The notes under the pieces were generated by a model. It was not told where the DNA came from and made no database searches. It was given only the letters and a program-made list of their open reading frames with translations. 64,000 bases of DNA from Methanomicrobiales archaeon (GTDB taxonomy: Archaea; Halobacteriota; Methanomicrobia; Methanomicrobiales; Methanospirillaceae): the NCBI GenBank assembly GCA_025350045.1, contig JANXYM010000043.1, positions 1 to 64,000 of the forward strand. Direction: 5' to 3'. The position numbers and the translations under genes were made by a program. Positions 33,833 to 43,287 of this stretch are shown here, in pieces; the stretch's first letter is position 1, and every line of letters begins with the position of its first letter.

Positions 33833-34936
33833 TCAATCCACCCACCCGCTCAGCACAATCTTTCCTATCTGAGGATTATTCGTTAAGTTGCTCAGAATAC
33901 CTTTGATTGCGCAGAAGGTGTTGTCCCTTTTCTTACACTTCAGCCGGACGGGTTTTGCCATGCCGGGATGCATGACAATTTCAGAGAGAACCTGTTTTGC
34001 GTTTTGCCAGTCACTCTGGCTGATATGGTCAAAGAGCGACTTTTTCAGCTCAGCAGGTTCCGGATAGCCAAGGACATTTCTCAGCGACGGACTCTGCTGG
34101 GCGAACGTGCCATCGGGGTTTAACATAACCACTACTTCAGAGGCTTCCTCGATGATCAGCCGGAAATGCTCGGCATTGTCCCGCATCTGTTTTTCTGCCT
34201 CCTTCCTGCGGGTGATGTTCCGTATGCTGACTGCAAATTTTTCTGCAGCACCATGTGCATCGTACACCGGGTAGATGGTCACATCATACCAGCTCCGGTT
34301 CACCTGTTCTTCAAGATGAATCCTCTTTTCTCCCTTCACCACCAGTTGCCAGCAGGCCATCTTTGGGGTCAGGATCTTCTTTGCCACCAGGTTATATGCA
34401 CTGGTCCCGGCCAGTGCTTCGGCAGACATTCCCGTTAATCCGGCAAGCATCTCGTTTGCTACTAGGATCTTCCCGTCCGCGCTGAGCAGGTACAGGAGAT
34501 CCCGTGTTGCGTTCACCATCACCCGGGTGGTGGCTTCACTCTCCTTAAGCCTGAGCTCCATGGTATGTTTGTAGACTGCCATCTCTATGGAGGAATGAAG
34601 CCCCCGCTCATCATAGGGTTTGATAATATACCCGTACGGCTCGGTGACTTTCGCCCGCTCGAGCAGGGCATTGTCTGCATAGGCAGTAAGGAAAATGACA
34701 GGGATGCCATACACGTTATGTATATGTCCGGCTGCCTCAATGCCATCCATTGGACCGGCAAGATGGATGTCCATGAGCACGAGATCGGGTTGGGTTTCTT
34801 TGATTTTTTCGAGAGCGATCTCCCCGGACCTGGCCGTTCCTGCAACGCCATATCCCAGACTGAGGAGGGTCTCTTTGATATCATTTGCAACAATTGCTTC
34901 ATCTTCGACAATGAAGATAACGGGCAAAGAGGTCAT
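33833..34936 (-). CDS. Response regulator: REC plus two PAS domains
   Basis: A protein of 367 residues. The receiver (about 1-122) has FIVEDEAIVANDIKETL, phospho-acceptor Asp in LVLMDIHLAG, TAYADNALLERAK and IIKPYDERGL. Two PAS domains follow (about 130-245 and 250-367), the second without the usual coiled linker at its end. No output domain. GGTGA lies 6 nt before the ATG. The receiver is a close paralogue of those in the 397- and 313-residue neighbours. Confidence 0.9.
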   Translation of the reverse strand: MTSLPVIFIVEDEAIVANDIKETLLSLGYGVAGTARSGEIALEKIKETQPDLVLMDIHLAGPMDGIEAAGHIHNVYGIPVIFLTAYADNALLERAKVTEPYGYIIKPYDERGLHSSIEMAVYKHTMELRLKESEATTRVMVNATRDLLYLLSADGKILVANEMLAGLTGMSAEALAGTSAYNLVAKKILTPKMACWQLVVKGEKRIHLEEQVNRSWYDVTIYPVYDAHGAAEKFAVSIRNITRRKEAEKQMRDNAEHFRLIIEEASEVVVMLNPDGTFAQQSPSLRNVLGYPEPAELKKSLFDHISQSDWQNAKQVLSEIVMHPGMAKPVRLKCKKRDNTFCAIKGILSNLTNNPQIGKIVLSGWVD

Positions 34937-35068
34937 GGATTTTCACCCGGTCCTGTGGGTCGGTACGAGCCGGCCGGGTTTTAGAAATGCCCGGTCTCCC
35001 CGTGCGGGCAGGGAGATCGGAGACATGTCAGCTGCACCGGCGGTGCCGGAAGGCAGGATGCATGACAT

Positions 35069-36010
35069 TTACCGGTACCCCATTGCCGCTCCAAGAAGAT
35101 TTGCGGTGATGCGAAGGGCCTCGATCTCATCCGATGACCGTGTCCGTTCGGCAAGATCGAAAAATCCAATGAAACCCCAGAGGTTGTCCCGGATGAAGAT
35201 GGGGAGGATGACTGCCGCCTTCACCCCGAGCAGGTCGTACAGTCGTTTTTCGTTGTCCGGGAGACCGGACAGGGTTGATGAGATGACGTCACCTTTCATT
35301 AAGAGATCATGCCAGCGGGTAAGGTTTAACGAGGAAAAGGTGAACTGTTTCAGCTCAGGTTTGTACAGAGAGGGAAGATAGGCGGGGCATCCCCATTCGT
35401 AGAGCAGGCTGACGGTTTCCTGGCCCGCAGGATCGGGATGTGCCTTGAAGATCCCGATTGCGCCTGCGTCCAGGGCAAGACCAATAGGTTCGAGAATATC
35501 CCGGATATCCGAGGAGTTGAAATCCCGGGGCTGGTGGCTGGCGGGCACATCCCCGCGGGAGATCCGGAGAAGCCATTCGACTGCGGAACTGACGGCAAAA
35601 AGAACAGCGTCCCGTTTATTTATCTCGCGCTCGATCCGGTGCTTGTAGAGGGCCATTTCGATGACGGAATGGAGTTCGCGCTCATCGTAGGGTTTAATGA
35701 CATACCCGTAGGGTTCGGTCACCTTGGCACGGTCGAGCAGGGCCTTGTCTGCATACGCGGTAAGATAGATCACCGGAATGCCATAGAGCACATGAATCGT
35801 TCCTGCGGTCTCGACCCCGTCCAACCTGCCGGCCAGATGAATATCCATGAGCACGAGATCGGGCAGGAGTTCCTTTACCTTCTCAAGCGCGACCTCCCCG
35901 GATTTCGCTATGCCCTGGACAGCATATCCCAGGCTTTTCAAGGTCTCCTTGATATCGTTTGCTACAATCGCCTCGTCTTCTACAATAAAGATTGCCGGTT
36001 TTTCCATCAT
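35069..36010 (-). CDS. Response regulator: REC plus GAF domain
   Basis: A protein of 313 residues starting MMEKP; either of two adjacent ATGs could be used. The receiver (about 1-122) has EDEAIVANDIKETLKSLGY and LVLMDIHLAG. Residues about 135-313 look like a GAF sensor domain (AGAIGIFKAHPDPAGQ, VKAAVILPIFIRDNLWGFIGFF). GAF domains bind small ligands or chromophores. There is no output enzyme. It is separated by 132 nt from the next gene downstream and 34 nt from the PAS-GAF gene upstream. Confidence 0.87.
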   Translation of the reverse strand: MMEKPAIFIVEDEAIVANDIKETLKSLGYAVQGIAKSGEVALEKVKELLPDLVLMDIHLAGRLDGVETAGTIHVLYGIPVIYLTAYADKALLDRAKVTEPYGYVIKPYDERELHSVIEMALYKHRIEREINKRDAVLFAVSSAVEWLLRISRGDVPASHQPRDFNSSDIRDILEPIGLALDAGAIGIFKAHPDPAGQETVSLLYEWGCPAYLPSLYKPELKQFTFSSLNLTRWHDLLMKGDVISSTLSGLPDNEKRLYDLLGVKAAVILPIFIRDNLWGFIGFFDLAERTRSSDEIEALRITANLLGAAMGYR

Positions 36011-36044
36011 GCACCCCTTGTGTAATCGTTCTTCTGGTTATCCT

Positions 36045-37544
36045 TCATAACCGTTCCGGTTCACCTGCTGCATTCCTCATGGAAGAATCAGCACCAGCAT
36101 CAGACCCGGAATACTGGTCAGGGATGCCGAGCCGCGCTTGCAGCCACCTGAGCCGCTCCTCGCTTTTTATAAGTGCCTCCTGCACCTTTTTCCGTTCGCG
36201 GTTTGTTACTGCAAGGGCGATCTGGTCAGCCAGCTGGCAGGCAAAGGTGCATTCATCGGGATCCCAGGTATGCTGCTTTTCAACATGCTCAAAACAGATA
36301 AGCCCGATCGTCTTTCCCGAACTCCGAATGACCGCGTCCAGCATCGAGGTTATCTTTAAGGGTTTGAGATACCCTTCGACATAGCCGGCGGTACGCGGGT
36401 CGGTCAGCGGATCGTCGGCATTGATGAACTTGGCTGACCGGAGAGCTGCAAATTCATTCCGGAACTCGCTTTCCCGGAGAAGGGGGCCGGAGGTGTGCCT
36501 GCAGGGAGTGGATTCGAAGAGGTCAACGCAGGCGAGCAGGGTTTCTTCATCGTTAAAGAGCCAGACTCCTGCCCGTTCAACGCCCAGAAGGGGGGCCGAA
36601 AGATCGGTGATCATCCGGGCAAGCTCGTCGACTTCCCCCAGGGAGACGAAGGGAGAGGCCGAGATCTCGGCAATCACCTGCTGCTGACTCTGGCTGCGGG
36701 CCAGTGCACTGCTTAATGACTCTTCCAGCTGCCTGCGCTGAGATATGTCCCGCACAACGCTGACCAGGCGCCAGGGGTTGCCCCAGCGGTCCCGCATCAG
36801 GGACATATGGACTTCGAATGGAAAGACGCTGCCATCATTCCTTATGCCGTGATAATTCCCCAGTGCCACCTCCGTTTTTAAGATGGATACAAAAGCCTGG
36901 CGGGCCCGCTCCCTCTCTTCAGGCGCAATAAATTCCAGGATTTTTCTCCCGTTTGCTGCAGCCGGTTCCGGTAAGCCGAACATGGCTACACTTGCCGCAG
37001 AGCTCATGAGGATGGTTCCGTGCAGATCCGTAATGGTGATGTTATCTGGGGAGGTGTTGATGATCGCCCGGTAATATTCCTTACTCTCGTGGAGTGCTTT
37101 TTCTGTCCGCTTCTTCTCGGAGATATCCGTTGCAACTGCAATTACGACATCATTGCCGGCATAGATGCCTTTGCAGACATTGACGTCCTTTGGGAAGATC
37201 TCCTTGTTCCTGCGACAGGCCCAGAACTCAAAACACTGGGGCTCCCCGGCAAATGCCTGCCGGATCTTTTCTGATACATAGGTGAAATCATTGAGCCCCG
37301 GGGCTGCCAGGAATTCAGGTGTCCTGCCAATGAAATCCTCGCGGGTGTACCCGTACATGGCACACGCCCCGTCATTCACCTCGAGAAATCGTCCCTCGGG
37401 ATCCTGGATATAGATCGCCTGCCGGATCGTGTTGAAGAGAACATGATAACTCTCCTCGCTCTTACGGAGTGCTTCTTCGAGTGCAGGTTCTGTAGCAGAT
37501 GCACGTTTTTTTGCGGATTTTGCAGGGGGTTTGTCCTGTTTCAT
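36045..37544 (-). CDS. PAS-PAS-GAF sensor protein without kinase domain
   Basis: A protein of 499 residues. A basic N-terminal segment is followed by PAS 1 (about 27-145), PAS 2 (about 150-270), and a GAF domain (about 290-455) containing VERAGVWLFNDEETLLAC and TIGLICFEH. There is neither receiver nor HisKA/HATPase domain, so it must act through a partner, perhaps the REC-GAF protein encoded 34 nt downstream. Translation probably starts at the ATG at 37544 after GTGAGCG. Confidence 0.82.
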   Translation of the reverse strand: MKQDKPPAKSAKKRASATEPALEEALRKSEESYHVLFNTIRQAIYIQDPEGRFLEVNDGACAMYGYTREDFIGRTPEFLAAPGLNDFTYVSEKIRQAFAGEPQCFEFWACRRNKEIFPKDVNVCKGIYAGNDVVIAVATDISEKKRTEKALHESKEYYRAIINTSPDNITITDLHGTILMSSAASVAMFGLPEPAAANGRKILEFIAPEERERARQAFVSILKTEVALGNYHGIRNDGSVFPFEVHMSLMRDRWGNPWRLVSVVRDISQRRQLEESLSSALARSQSQQQVIAEISASPFVSLGEVDELARMITDLSAPLLGVERAGVWLFNDEETLLACVDLFESTPCRHTSGPLLRESEFRNEFAALRSAKFINADDPLTDPRTAGYVEGYLKPLKITSMLDAVIRSSGKTIGLICFEHVEKQHTWDPDECTFACQLADQIALAVTNRERKKVQEALIKSEERLRWLQARLGIPDQYSGSDAGADSSMRNAAGEPERL

Positions 37545-37578
37545 CGCTCACGTCCCGCTAGTGAACCGGCAGTGCTAT

Positions 37579-40500
37579 TCATTCCACTCCCCCTGTTCCG
37601 GGATCCTTTTTCACAGTTACCGTGAACGCAGTACCGTTTGTCCTGTCAAGATCGATGGTGCCATCCACCTGGTCGATGAGGCTTGTTACCAGACGCATGC
37701 CCAGCGAAGTGGTGTTCTTCCAGTCAAAGTCAGGGGGGATCCCCGTACCGTTATCCTGTACAACCAGCGTGATGAGATCGCCTTCGTACCCGCCGCTAAT
37801 ACGGATCGTTCCCTCTCTCCCGTTTAAGAATGCATGCTTGAGGGCATTGGAAACAAGCTCGTTCATGAGCAGGCCAAGAGGGACGGCGGTATTGATGTCC
37901 ACCATGATCTTCCCCATGGCAAAATCCAGATGTACCCTGCGGGGATCCGTACCGTAAAACGAGAAGAGCTGGGTGGCAAGGAAACGGGTGTAATCCGCAA
38001 AATCAATCCGGGAGAGGCTCTCGGAACGGTAGAGTTTTTCATGGACAAGCGACATGGCCCGGACACGGTTCTGCGTCTCGGACATGATCTGTTTTACCAC
38101 GGGATCATCGGTCTGGCGCATCTGGAGGTTGACTAAGCTGATGATGATCTGGAGGTTGTTTTTCACCCGGTGGTGGACTTCCCGGAGAAGGATGACCTTT
38201 TCCTCCAGGGATGCCCGTATGACTTCCTCATCGTGCTTCTGGCGGGTGATGTCGTGTGCAGACACGATGATCCGTATATCGGGGGCATCCCTGCCACCTA
38301 TCAGCGTGGCATTCACGGAGAGCGGGGTTACGTGGCCATCGGTGTGGCGAATCTGGATGATATTCTCTAACCGGCCGCTCTCGAGGAGCCGGGAGAATGC
38401 ATCGTGCAGTGTTCCGTCATCTACCAGATAGCCGAAATACCGTGTCCCGATCAGCTGCTCCCGGGTGAGACCAGTCAACACTTCTGCTGAAGCATTGATA
38501 TCCAGCACAGTGCCGTTCCGGTCAAGGACAACGATGAGGTCCGGGTTCGCCTCGATCACCGAGCGCGTGTAGCTGAGGGCGTCCTGCACATCCTTTTCGG
38601 CATGCATCCTCTGGGTGACCTCCTCTTCCAGAGCCCGGGTCCGGTTATGGACGATGGATTCAAGATTGGCGTTGAGCCGGGCCAGGCCTGCTTCTGCTTC
38701 CCGTAGGCTGGAAATGTCCCGGATGGACTCAATAGCACCGGTGATCGTACCCCGTGCATCCATCAGCGGGGATGCGACAAGCGAGAAAGATGTCCTGCGC
38801 CCGCTGCCCGGCAGGATAATATCGGTCTGGGCAGTAATCGTGTTTCCCTCCCAGCGGATAGCAGTGTAATCCAGTCGGGCTGCATCCAGGTCCGGGTGGA
38901 GGACGAGATCGATGATGATTGGACGCCGCCTCCCGTACAGCCACAGGCTGTACTCGTGGTCAGCTTTCCCTATGATATCGGTGGCAGGAACACCACTGAT
39001 CTGTTCAAGGGCATGGTTCCATGCTAGTACCTTTCCCTCGTTATCGATGACAAAGGTGGGATCGGGCAGGAAACTGATGATATCTGCAAAGAGCTGCCGG
39101 GACTCATTGATCTGGTTTTCCATCCGTTTTCGTTCAGAGAGATCGATAAAACTCTCGATAAGGAACGGGCGGCCACCGATTTTTATGGGGTTGACTGATT
39201 TGAGGATCGGGATCCGTTCCCCGTTCGCCCGGATGAGGACACGCTCGGCGTTATCGACAATATGACCGAGATCCGTGACCGGGCATTTACCAACCTCGGC
39301 AGGACAGATAAAGGTATGGCAGACTTTTCCCACAACCTCATCATGGGAAGCGCCTATCATCGAGAGGGCAGCATTATTGGCATCAGCGATGGTGTGGGTC
39401 GTTGCATCGACCATGATGAGCCCGGTCTGCTGGTTGTGGAAGATCGCCCGGAACTGCTCCTCACGGGACCTTATCGCTTCTTCCACCCGCTTGCGCCCGG
39501 TGATATCATGGAAATACCAGACCCGTCCGAAATACCGGTTATCCTCTCCCAGCATGGGGGCGGAATACCGGTCAAACACCTTTCCATCTCTAAACAGGAT
39601 CTCGTCCTGGCTCTTCTCCTGCTGGTGTTCATAGAGATACTTCACCCGGGAGAGGAATTCCTGCGGGTCTGAAAGCTTTTCCAGGACACAGGAGAGAGCC
39701 TGTTCGTCCGAGCGGGAGTCAATAACCTCCTGCGGGATTCCCCAGATTTCGGTGAACCGGTGGTTGAACGAGATGATTTTTCCGGATTTGTCAACGATCA
39801 GGATCCCATCCGGAGAGGTCTCCTGCTGGGTTGTCAGGATCACATTGGAGAACCGGAGCTCATCTTCAGCCCGTTTGCGCTCGGTAATGTCTTCTGATAT
39901 GCCCAACAGGAATTTCGTAGTCCCGTCGGCCCCCCGTATGCAGACCTTCCGGGTATGAAGCAGCCGCAGGCCTTTTCCGGCCGTCTGGATAGGTTCTTCA
40001 GGGATGTCCAGCATGCCGGCCTCCCCGTCAAGCACTTCCCGGTCCTTCTCCATGAACTGGGCTGCCTGTTCGGGGGGGAAGAGATCCAGGTTGTTCTTGC
40101 CGAGCAATGCCTGGCGGTCATAGCCGAGAAGTTCCTCTCCTGCCCGGTTGAACAGGACAAAACGCAGATCTGTTGCCTCTTTAAGGAAGATCATGAGCGG
40201 GACATTTTCCACGACCGCATCGACAAGGATCTTTGATTCCCTCATCGCCTCTTCCGCCCGCTTACGCTCGGTGATATCCTGGTTTGCACCAAAGGTCCTG
40301 ACTACGTTTCCCTGCTCATCCATGACGGGAGCGTGCCGGACGATGATGGTACGAACCTCCCCGTCGCTCCTTATAATCCGGTGTTCCATCTGGCCCTGGA
40401 AGAGGGGGTCTTTTGTCCGGAGTACCTTCTGGATTTCATCAGCAACGGCGGGAATGTCCTCCGGGTATACGAACTCGCGGGCATAGGTCTCGGCAGACAT

Positions 40501-43287
40501 CCGGTATCCTCCTTCCCGTTCAGCGGTGGTACCGTAAAATTCGTAAAACCGGTCGTCGAAGGTGAACTCTGCCGTAGCGACGTCATATTCCCAGTTCACG
40601 ATCCGGGCAATATCCATTGCCGTTGCGAGCTGCAGCTGGTTCTGCCGGAGCAGTTCTTCTGTACGTTTCCTTTCGGTGATATCCCGTATGGATCCCTGGA
40701 AACCCAGGAAGTTCCCGGAAGAATCTTTCCGGGCAGCCGTGGTAATGAGGGTGTGGAGAATGGTTCCGTCTTTTCTCCTGAGATCGACCGGATATTCAAA
40801 TGAATACCCCTCTTTTCGGATATGCCTGATGTGTGCATCCCGGTCAGTGGAGTTTGCATAAATCTGAGGGATTTTGATCTTCAGGAGGTCTTCCCGGCTG
40901 TCGTAGCCGAACAGCTTCACTGCGGCTTCGTTGAAATCAACCCAGCTGCCATCCAGGGACGTGATAAAAACACAGTCCTGTGATGTGGAGAAGAAAGCCC
41001 GGTACTTCTCCTCGCTCTCCTGCAGTTGTATTTCTGCCACTTTGCGCTCGGTGATATCAATGAGGAGGAGGAGCATTGCGGGATTGTTCCGGTACTGGAT
41101 CGGGGTTGCTTTCACAATGACCGATCGCCGGAGCCCGTCCCGGGTGACCATCTCGATCTCATAGGGTGCAGCGTCTCCTTCTTTCCGGCGGACGGCCATG
41201 GTGGCCTTTACCGTATCGCGGTACTCTTCGGCAATGTAGGTGAGCACATGCGTGCCTACGAGAGTATCAGCATCGTACCCCAGTGCCCGTGCAGAGGAAG
41301 GATTCACGTAGAGGAGCTTCCCGTCCTGCCCGTACACGGCGATATAATCAGGCAGGTTCTCCACGAGACCCCGGTTGAAGGACTCGCTCTCAAGAAGCGC
41401 AGCTTCTGCCTGTTTGTGCCCGGTAATATCTTGTGATATTCCGAACAATTCCGAAATCCTGCCACCTGCATCCCGGCGGGGATGCCCCTGCGTCTGCACA
41501 TAATGGAGGGAGCCATCAGCAAAGATCACCCGGATCACGATATCATACGGGGTACCGGATACAGCGCCCTGTACGGCCGCATCAAACATCTCCCAGTCAT
41601 CAGGATGGATGAAATCCCGGTGCTGCTTGAAGTGAGGGACTCCCTTTTTTGGATCCAGTCCAAAGACAAGGAACATCACCAGGGACCAGAGGGGTTTTCC
41701 TGTGGCAATGTCAAAACTCCAGTACCCTATCCGTGCCATCTGCTGGGCGAGCGACATCTGGGCATTCTGCAGGGCCAGCTGGGACTCCATCTGCTTGCGT
41801 TCCGTGATGTCGAGGAAGGCGCCAATCAACCCCCCCACAGAGCCATCTCTATTGAGGAACGGGGCTTTGTAAAAGATGACATCGTGGCGGGAGCCGTCCG
41901 CATACTGCATCTGCGTCTCGTATTTCTGGGGAATGGGATTGTCCAGGATCTCCCGGTCTGCTGAAGTATAGCGATCCGCGAGATCCTTTGGCGCGATGTC
42001 GTAGGCGGTCTTTCCGATGAGATTGTCACACGTGATCCCGATATACTGTTCAAACGGGGGATTGCAGCCAAGATACCTCCCCTCCGCATCCTTGAAAAAG
42101 ACCGGTATGGGAAGCGTCTCGATCATGGCAGCCAGGAAGCGCGAGCTCTCCCCGGCGCGTAACTCGGCTGATTTCTGTGCCGTTACATCGCGCCCGATCG
42201 CGATATAACTGGTGATGGTGCCTTTACTGTCCCGCAGTCCCCGGGTATTCCAGACAATCGTCTTTGCAGTCCCGTCAGCGCACCGGATCTCCGTCTCGAA
42301 GTTCTCTAAAAAGGTGTCCCGCCCGATGATCCGCTGGATCTCTCCTGTCACTTTTTTCCGGTATTCTCTGTCCGGGTAGAGCTGTTTCCAGACCGTCTTT
42401 TTCCCCAGTACCCCGGTTTTTTTGTAGCCGCTGATGGCTTCTGCCGCATCGTTCCAGACAAGAAGAGTTCCGTCCGGTTCGAGCACCGAGATCCAGACAT
42501 TGGCGTTCGTTATCACGCTCTCCTGGAACTGCTGCATCTCCCGGAGGGTGTCCTGCTGCCATTTCTCTTCAGTGATATCCTCACCGAATGATAGTATGCC
42601 GGTTATTGCCCCGTCCTCATCATGGAGCAGGGTATTCGACCACCGTATGCTCTTCTCCAGGCCACCCGAGGTCAGCACCGGGTTTTCGACCACCCGGTTT
42701 GGCTCGACCTGCCCGTCCATCAGCTGGGAAATGACCTGCTTCACCCGTTCCCGCTCGTTCTCCGGCAGGAACTGATCAGTCCAGAGTTTCCCGGTAACCT
42801 CAACAGGATTGCATTCGAGGATTTCGCCGCCTTTTTTATTGAGGTAGGTGATCGCACCGTTCCGGTCAAGGGCAAGGACAATTGCCGGTGCCAGGGAGAG
42901 ATACCGATCAGTGAGCTCTGCGGACTGCTGCAGGGTTCTCCTGGCGGTTGCAAGGCTGTCGGCAAGATACGCAATAACCACAGCAATACCCACAAAGACA
43001 AAGAACCGGTACAATGCCCCAAGAATGACCTCGTTCTGTCCGTAATCAAAGGCAATAACAAGGCCGAGATAGGCAAGGGCAAGGAGGGTGGCAAGGCCAC
43101 ATCCTTTCCAGCGGTAACGGTACGCAAGGAGTACGATCGGGAAATAATAGAGGTGCATGAAGATGATGGTGATTCCGTGCATCAGGCACCAGACGGAGAA
43201 GAGGAGGACTGCTAGGGAGAGCGTTACGATAATGGCCCTCCACCGGGTTTCTGACATACGATTGAGGGACCGGGCGGGCGGGTTCAT
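37579..43287 (-). CDS. Giant membrane sensor histidine kinase with 12 PAS domains, HisKA_2 type
   Basis: A protein of 1902 residues. About four transmembrane helices (18-110) precede twelve PAS domains, roughly every 120 residues from 130 to 1670, most joined by DITERK-type linkers. A coiled coil separates PAS 11 and 12. The kinase core has HisKA_2 EVHHRVKNNLQII, N box MNELVSNALKHAF and QDNGTGIPP. PAS 10 carries a Cys-rich loop (CHTFICPAEVGKCP). PAS 7 and PAS 11 are close copies of PAS domains in the adjoining 1690-residue protein. The start overlaps the upstream gene by 4 nt (ATGA). Confidence 0.92.
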   Translation of the reverse strand: MNPPARSLNRMSETRWRAIIVTLSLAVLLFSVWCLMHGITIIFMHLYYFPIVLLAYRYRWKGCGLATLLALAYLGLVIAFDYGQNEVILGALYRFFVFVGIAVVIAYLADSLATARRTLQQSAELTDRYLSLAPAIVLALDRNGAITYLNKKGGEILECNPVEVTGKLWTDQFLPENERERVKQVISQLMDGQVEPNRVVENPVLTSGGLEKSIRWSNTLLHDEDGAITGILSFGEDITEEKWQQDTLREMQQFQESVITNANVWISVLEPDGTLLVWNDAAEAISGYKKTGVLGKKTVWKQLYPDREYRKKVTGEIQRIIGRDTFLENFETEIRCADGTAKTIVWNTRGLRDSKGTITSYIAIGRDVTAQKSAELRAGESSRFLAAMIETLPIPVFFKDAEGRYLGCNPPFEQYIGITCDNLIGKTAYDIAPKDLADRYTSADREILDNPIPQKYETQMQYADGSRHDVIFYKAPFLNRDGSVGGLIGAFLDITERKQMESQLALQNAQMSLAQQMARIGYWSFDIATGKPLWSLVMFLVFGLDPKKGVPHFKQHRDFIHPDDWEMFDAAVQGAVSGTPYDIVIRVIFADGSLHYVQTQGHPRRDAGGRISELFGISQDITGHKQAEAALLESESFNRGLVENLPDYIAVYGQDGKLLYVNPSSARALGYDADTLVGTHVLTYIAEEYRDTVKATMAVRRKEGDAAPYEIEMVTRDGLRRSVIVKATPIQYRNNPAMLLLLIDITERKVAEIQLQESEEKYRAFFSTSQDCVFITSLDGSWVDFNEAAVKLFGYDSREDLLKIKIPQIYANSTDRDAHIRHIRKEGYSFEYPVDLRRKDGTILHTLITTAARKDSSGNFLGFQGSIRDITERKRTEELLRQNQLQLATAMDIARIVNWEYDVATAEFTFDDRFYEFYGTTAEREGGYRMSAETYAREFVYPEDIPAVADEIQKVLRTKDPLFQGQMEHRIIRSDGEVRTIIVRHAPVMDEQGNVVRTFGANQDITERKRAEEAMRESKILVDAVVENVPLMIFLKEATDLRFVLFNRAGEELLGYDRQALLGKNNLDLFPPEQAAQFMEKDREVLDGEAGMLDIPEEPIQTAGKGLRLLHTRKVCIRGADGTTKFLLGISEDITERKRAEDELRFSNVILTTQQETSPDGILIVDKSGKIISFNHRFTEIWGIPQEVIDSRSDEQALSCVLEKLSDPQEFLSRVKYLYEHQQEKSQDEILFRDGKVFDRYSAPMLGEDNRYFGRVWYFHDITGRKRVEEAIRSREEQFRAIFHNQQTGLIMVDATTHTIADANNAALSMIGASHDEVVGKVCHTFICPAEVGKCPVTDLGHIVDNAERVLIRANGERIPILKSVNPIKIGGRPFLIESFIDLSERKRMENQINESRQLFADIISFLPDPTFVIDNEGKVLAWNHALEQISGVPATDIIGKADHEYSLWLYGRRRPIIIDLVLHPDLDAARLDYTAIRWEGNTITAQTDIILPGSGRRTSFSLVASPLMDARGTITGAIESIRDISSLREAEAGLARLNANLESIVHNRTRALEEEVTQRMHAEKDVQDALSYTRSVIEANPDLIVVLDRNGTVLDINASAEVLTGLTREQLIGTRYFGYLVDDGTLHDAFSRLLESGRLENIIQIRHTDGHVTPLSVNATLIGGRDAPDIRIIVSAHDITRQKHDEEVIRASLEEKVILLREVHHRVKNNLQIIISLVNLQMRQTDDPVVKQIMSETQNRVRAMSLVHEKLYRSESLSRIDFADYTRFLATQLFSFYGTDPRRVHLDFAMGKIMVDINTAVPLGLLMNELVSNALKHAFLNGREGTIRISGGYEGDLITLVVQDNGTGIPPDFDWKNTTSLGMRLVTSLIDQVDGTIDLDRTNGTAFTVTVKKDPGTGGVE

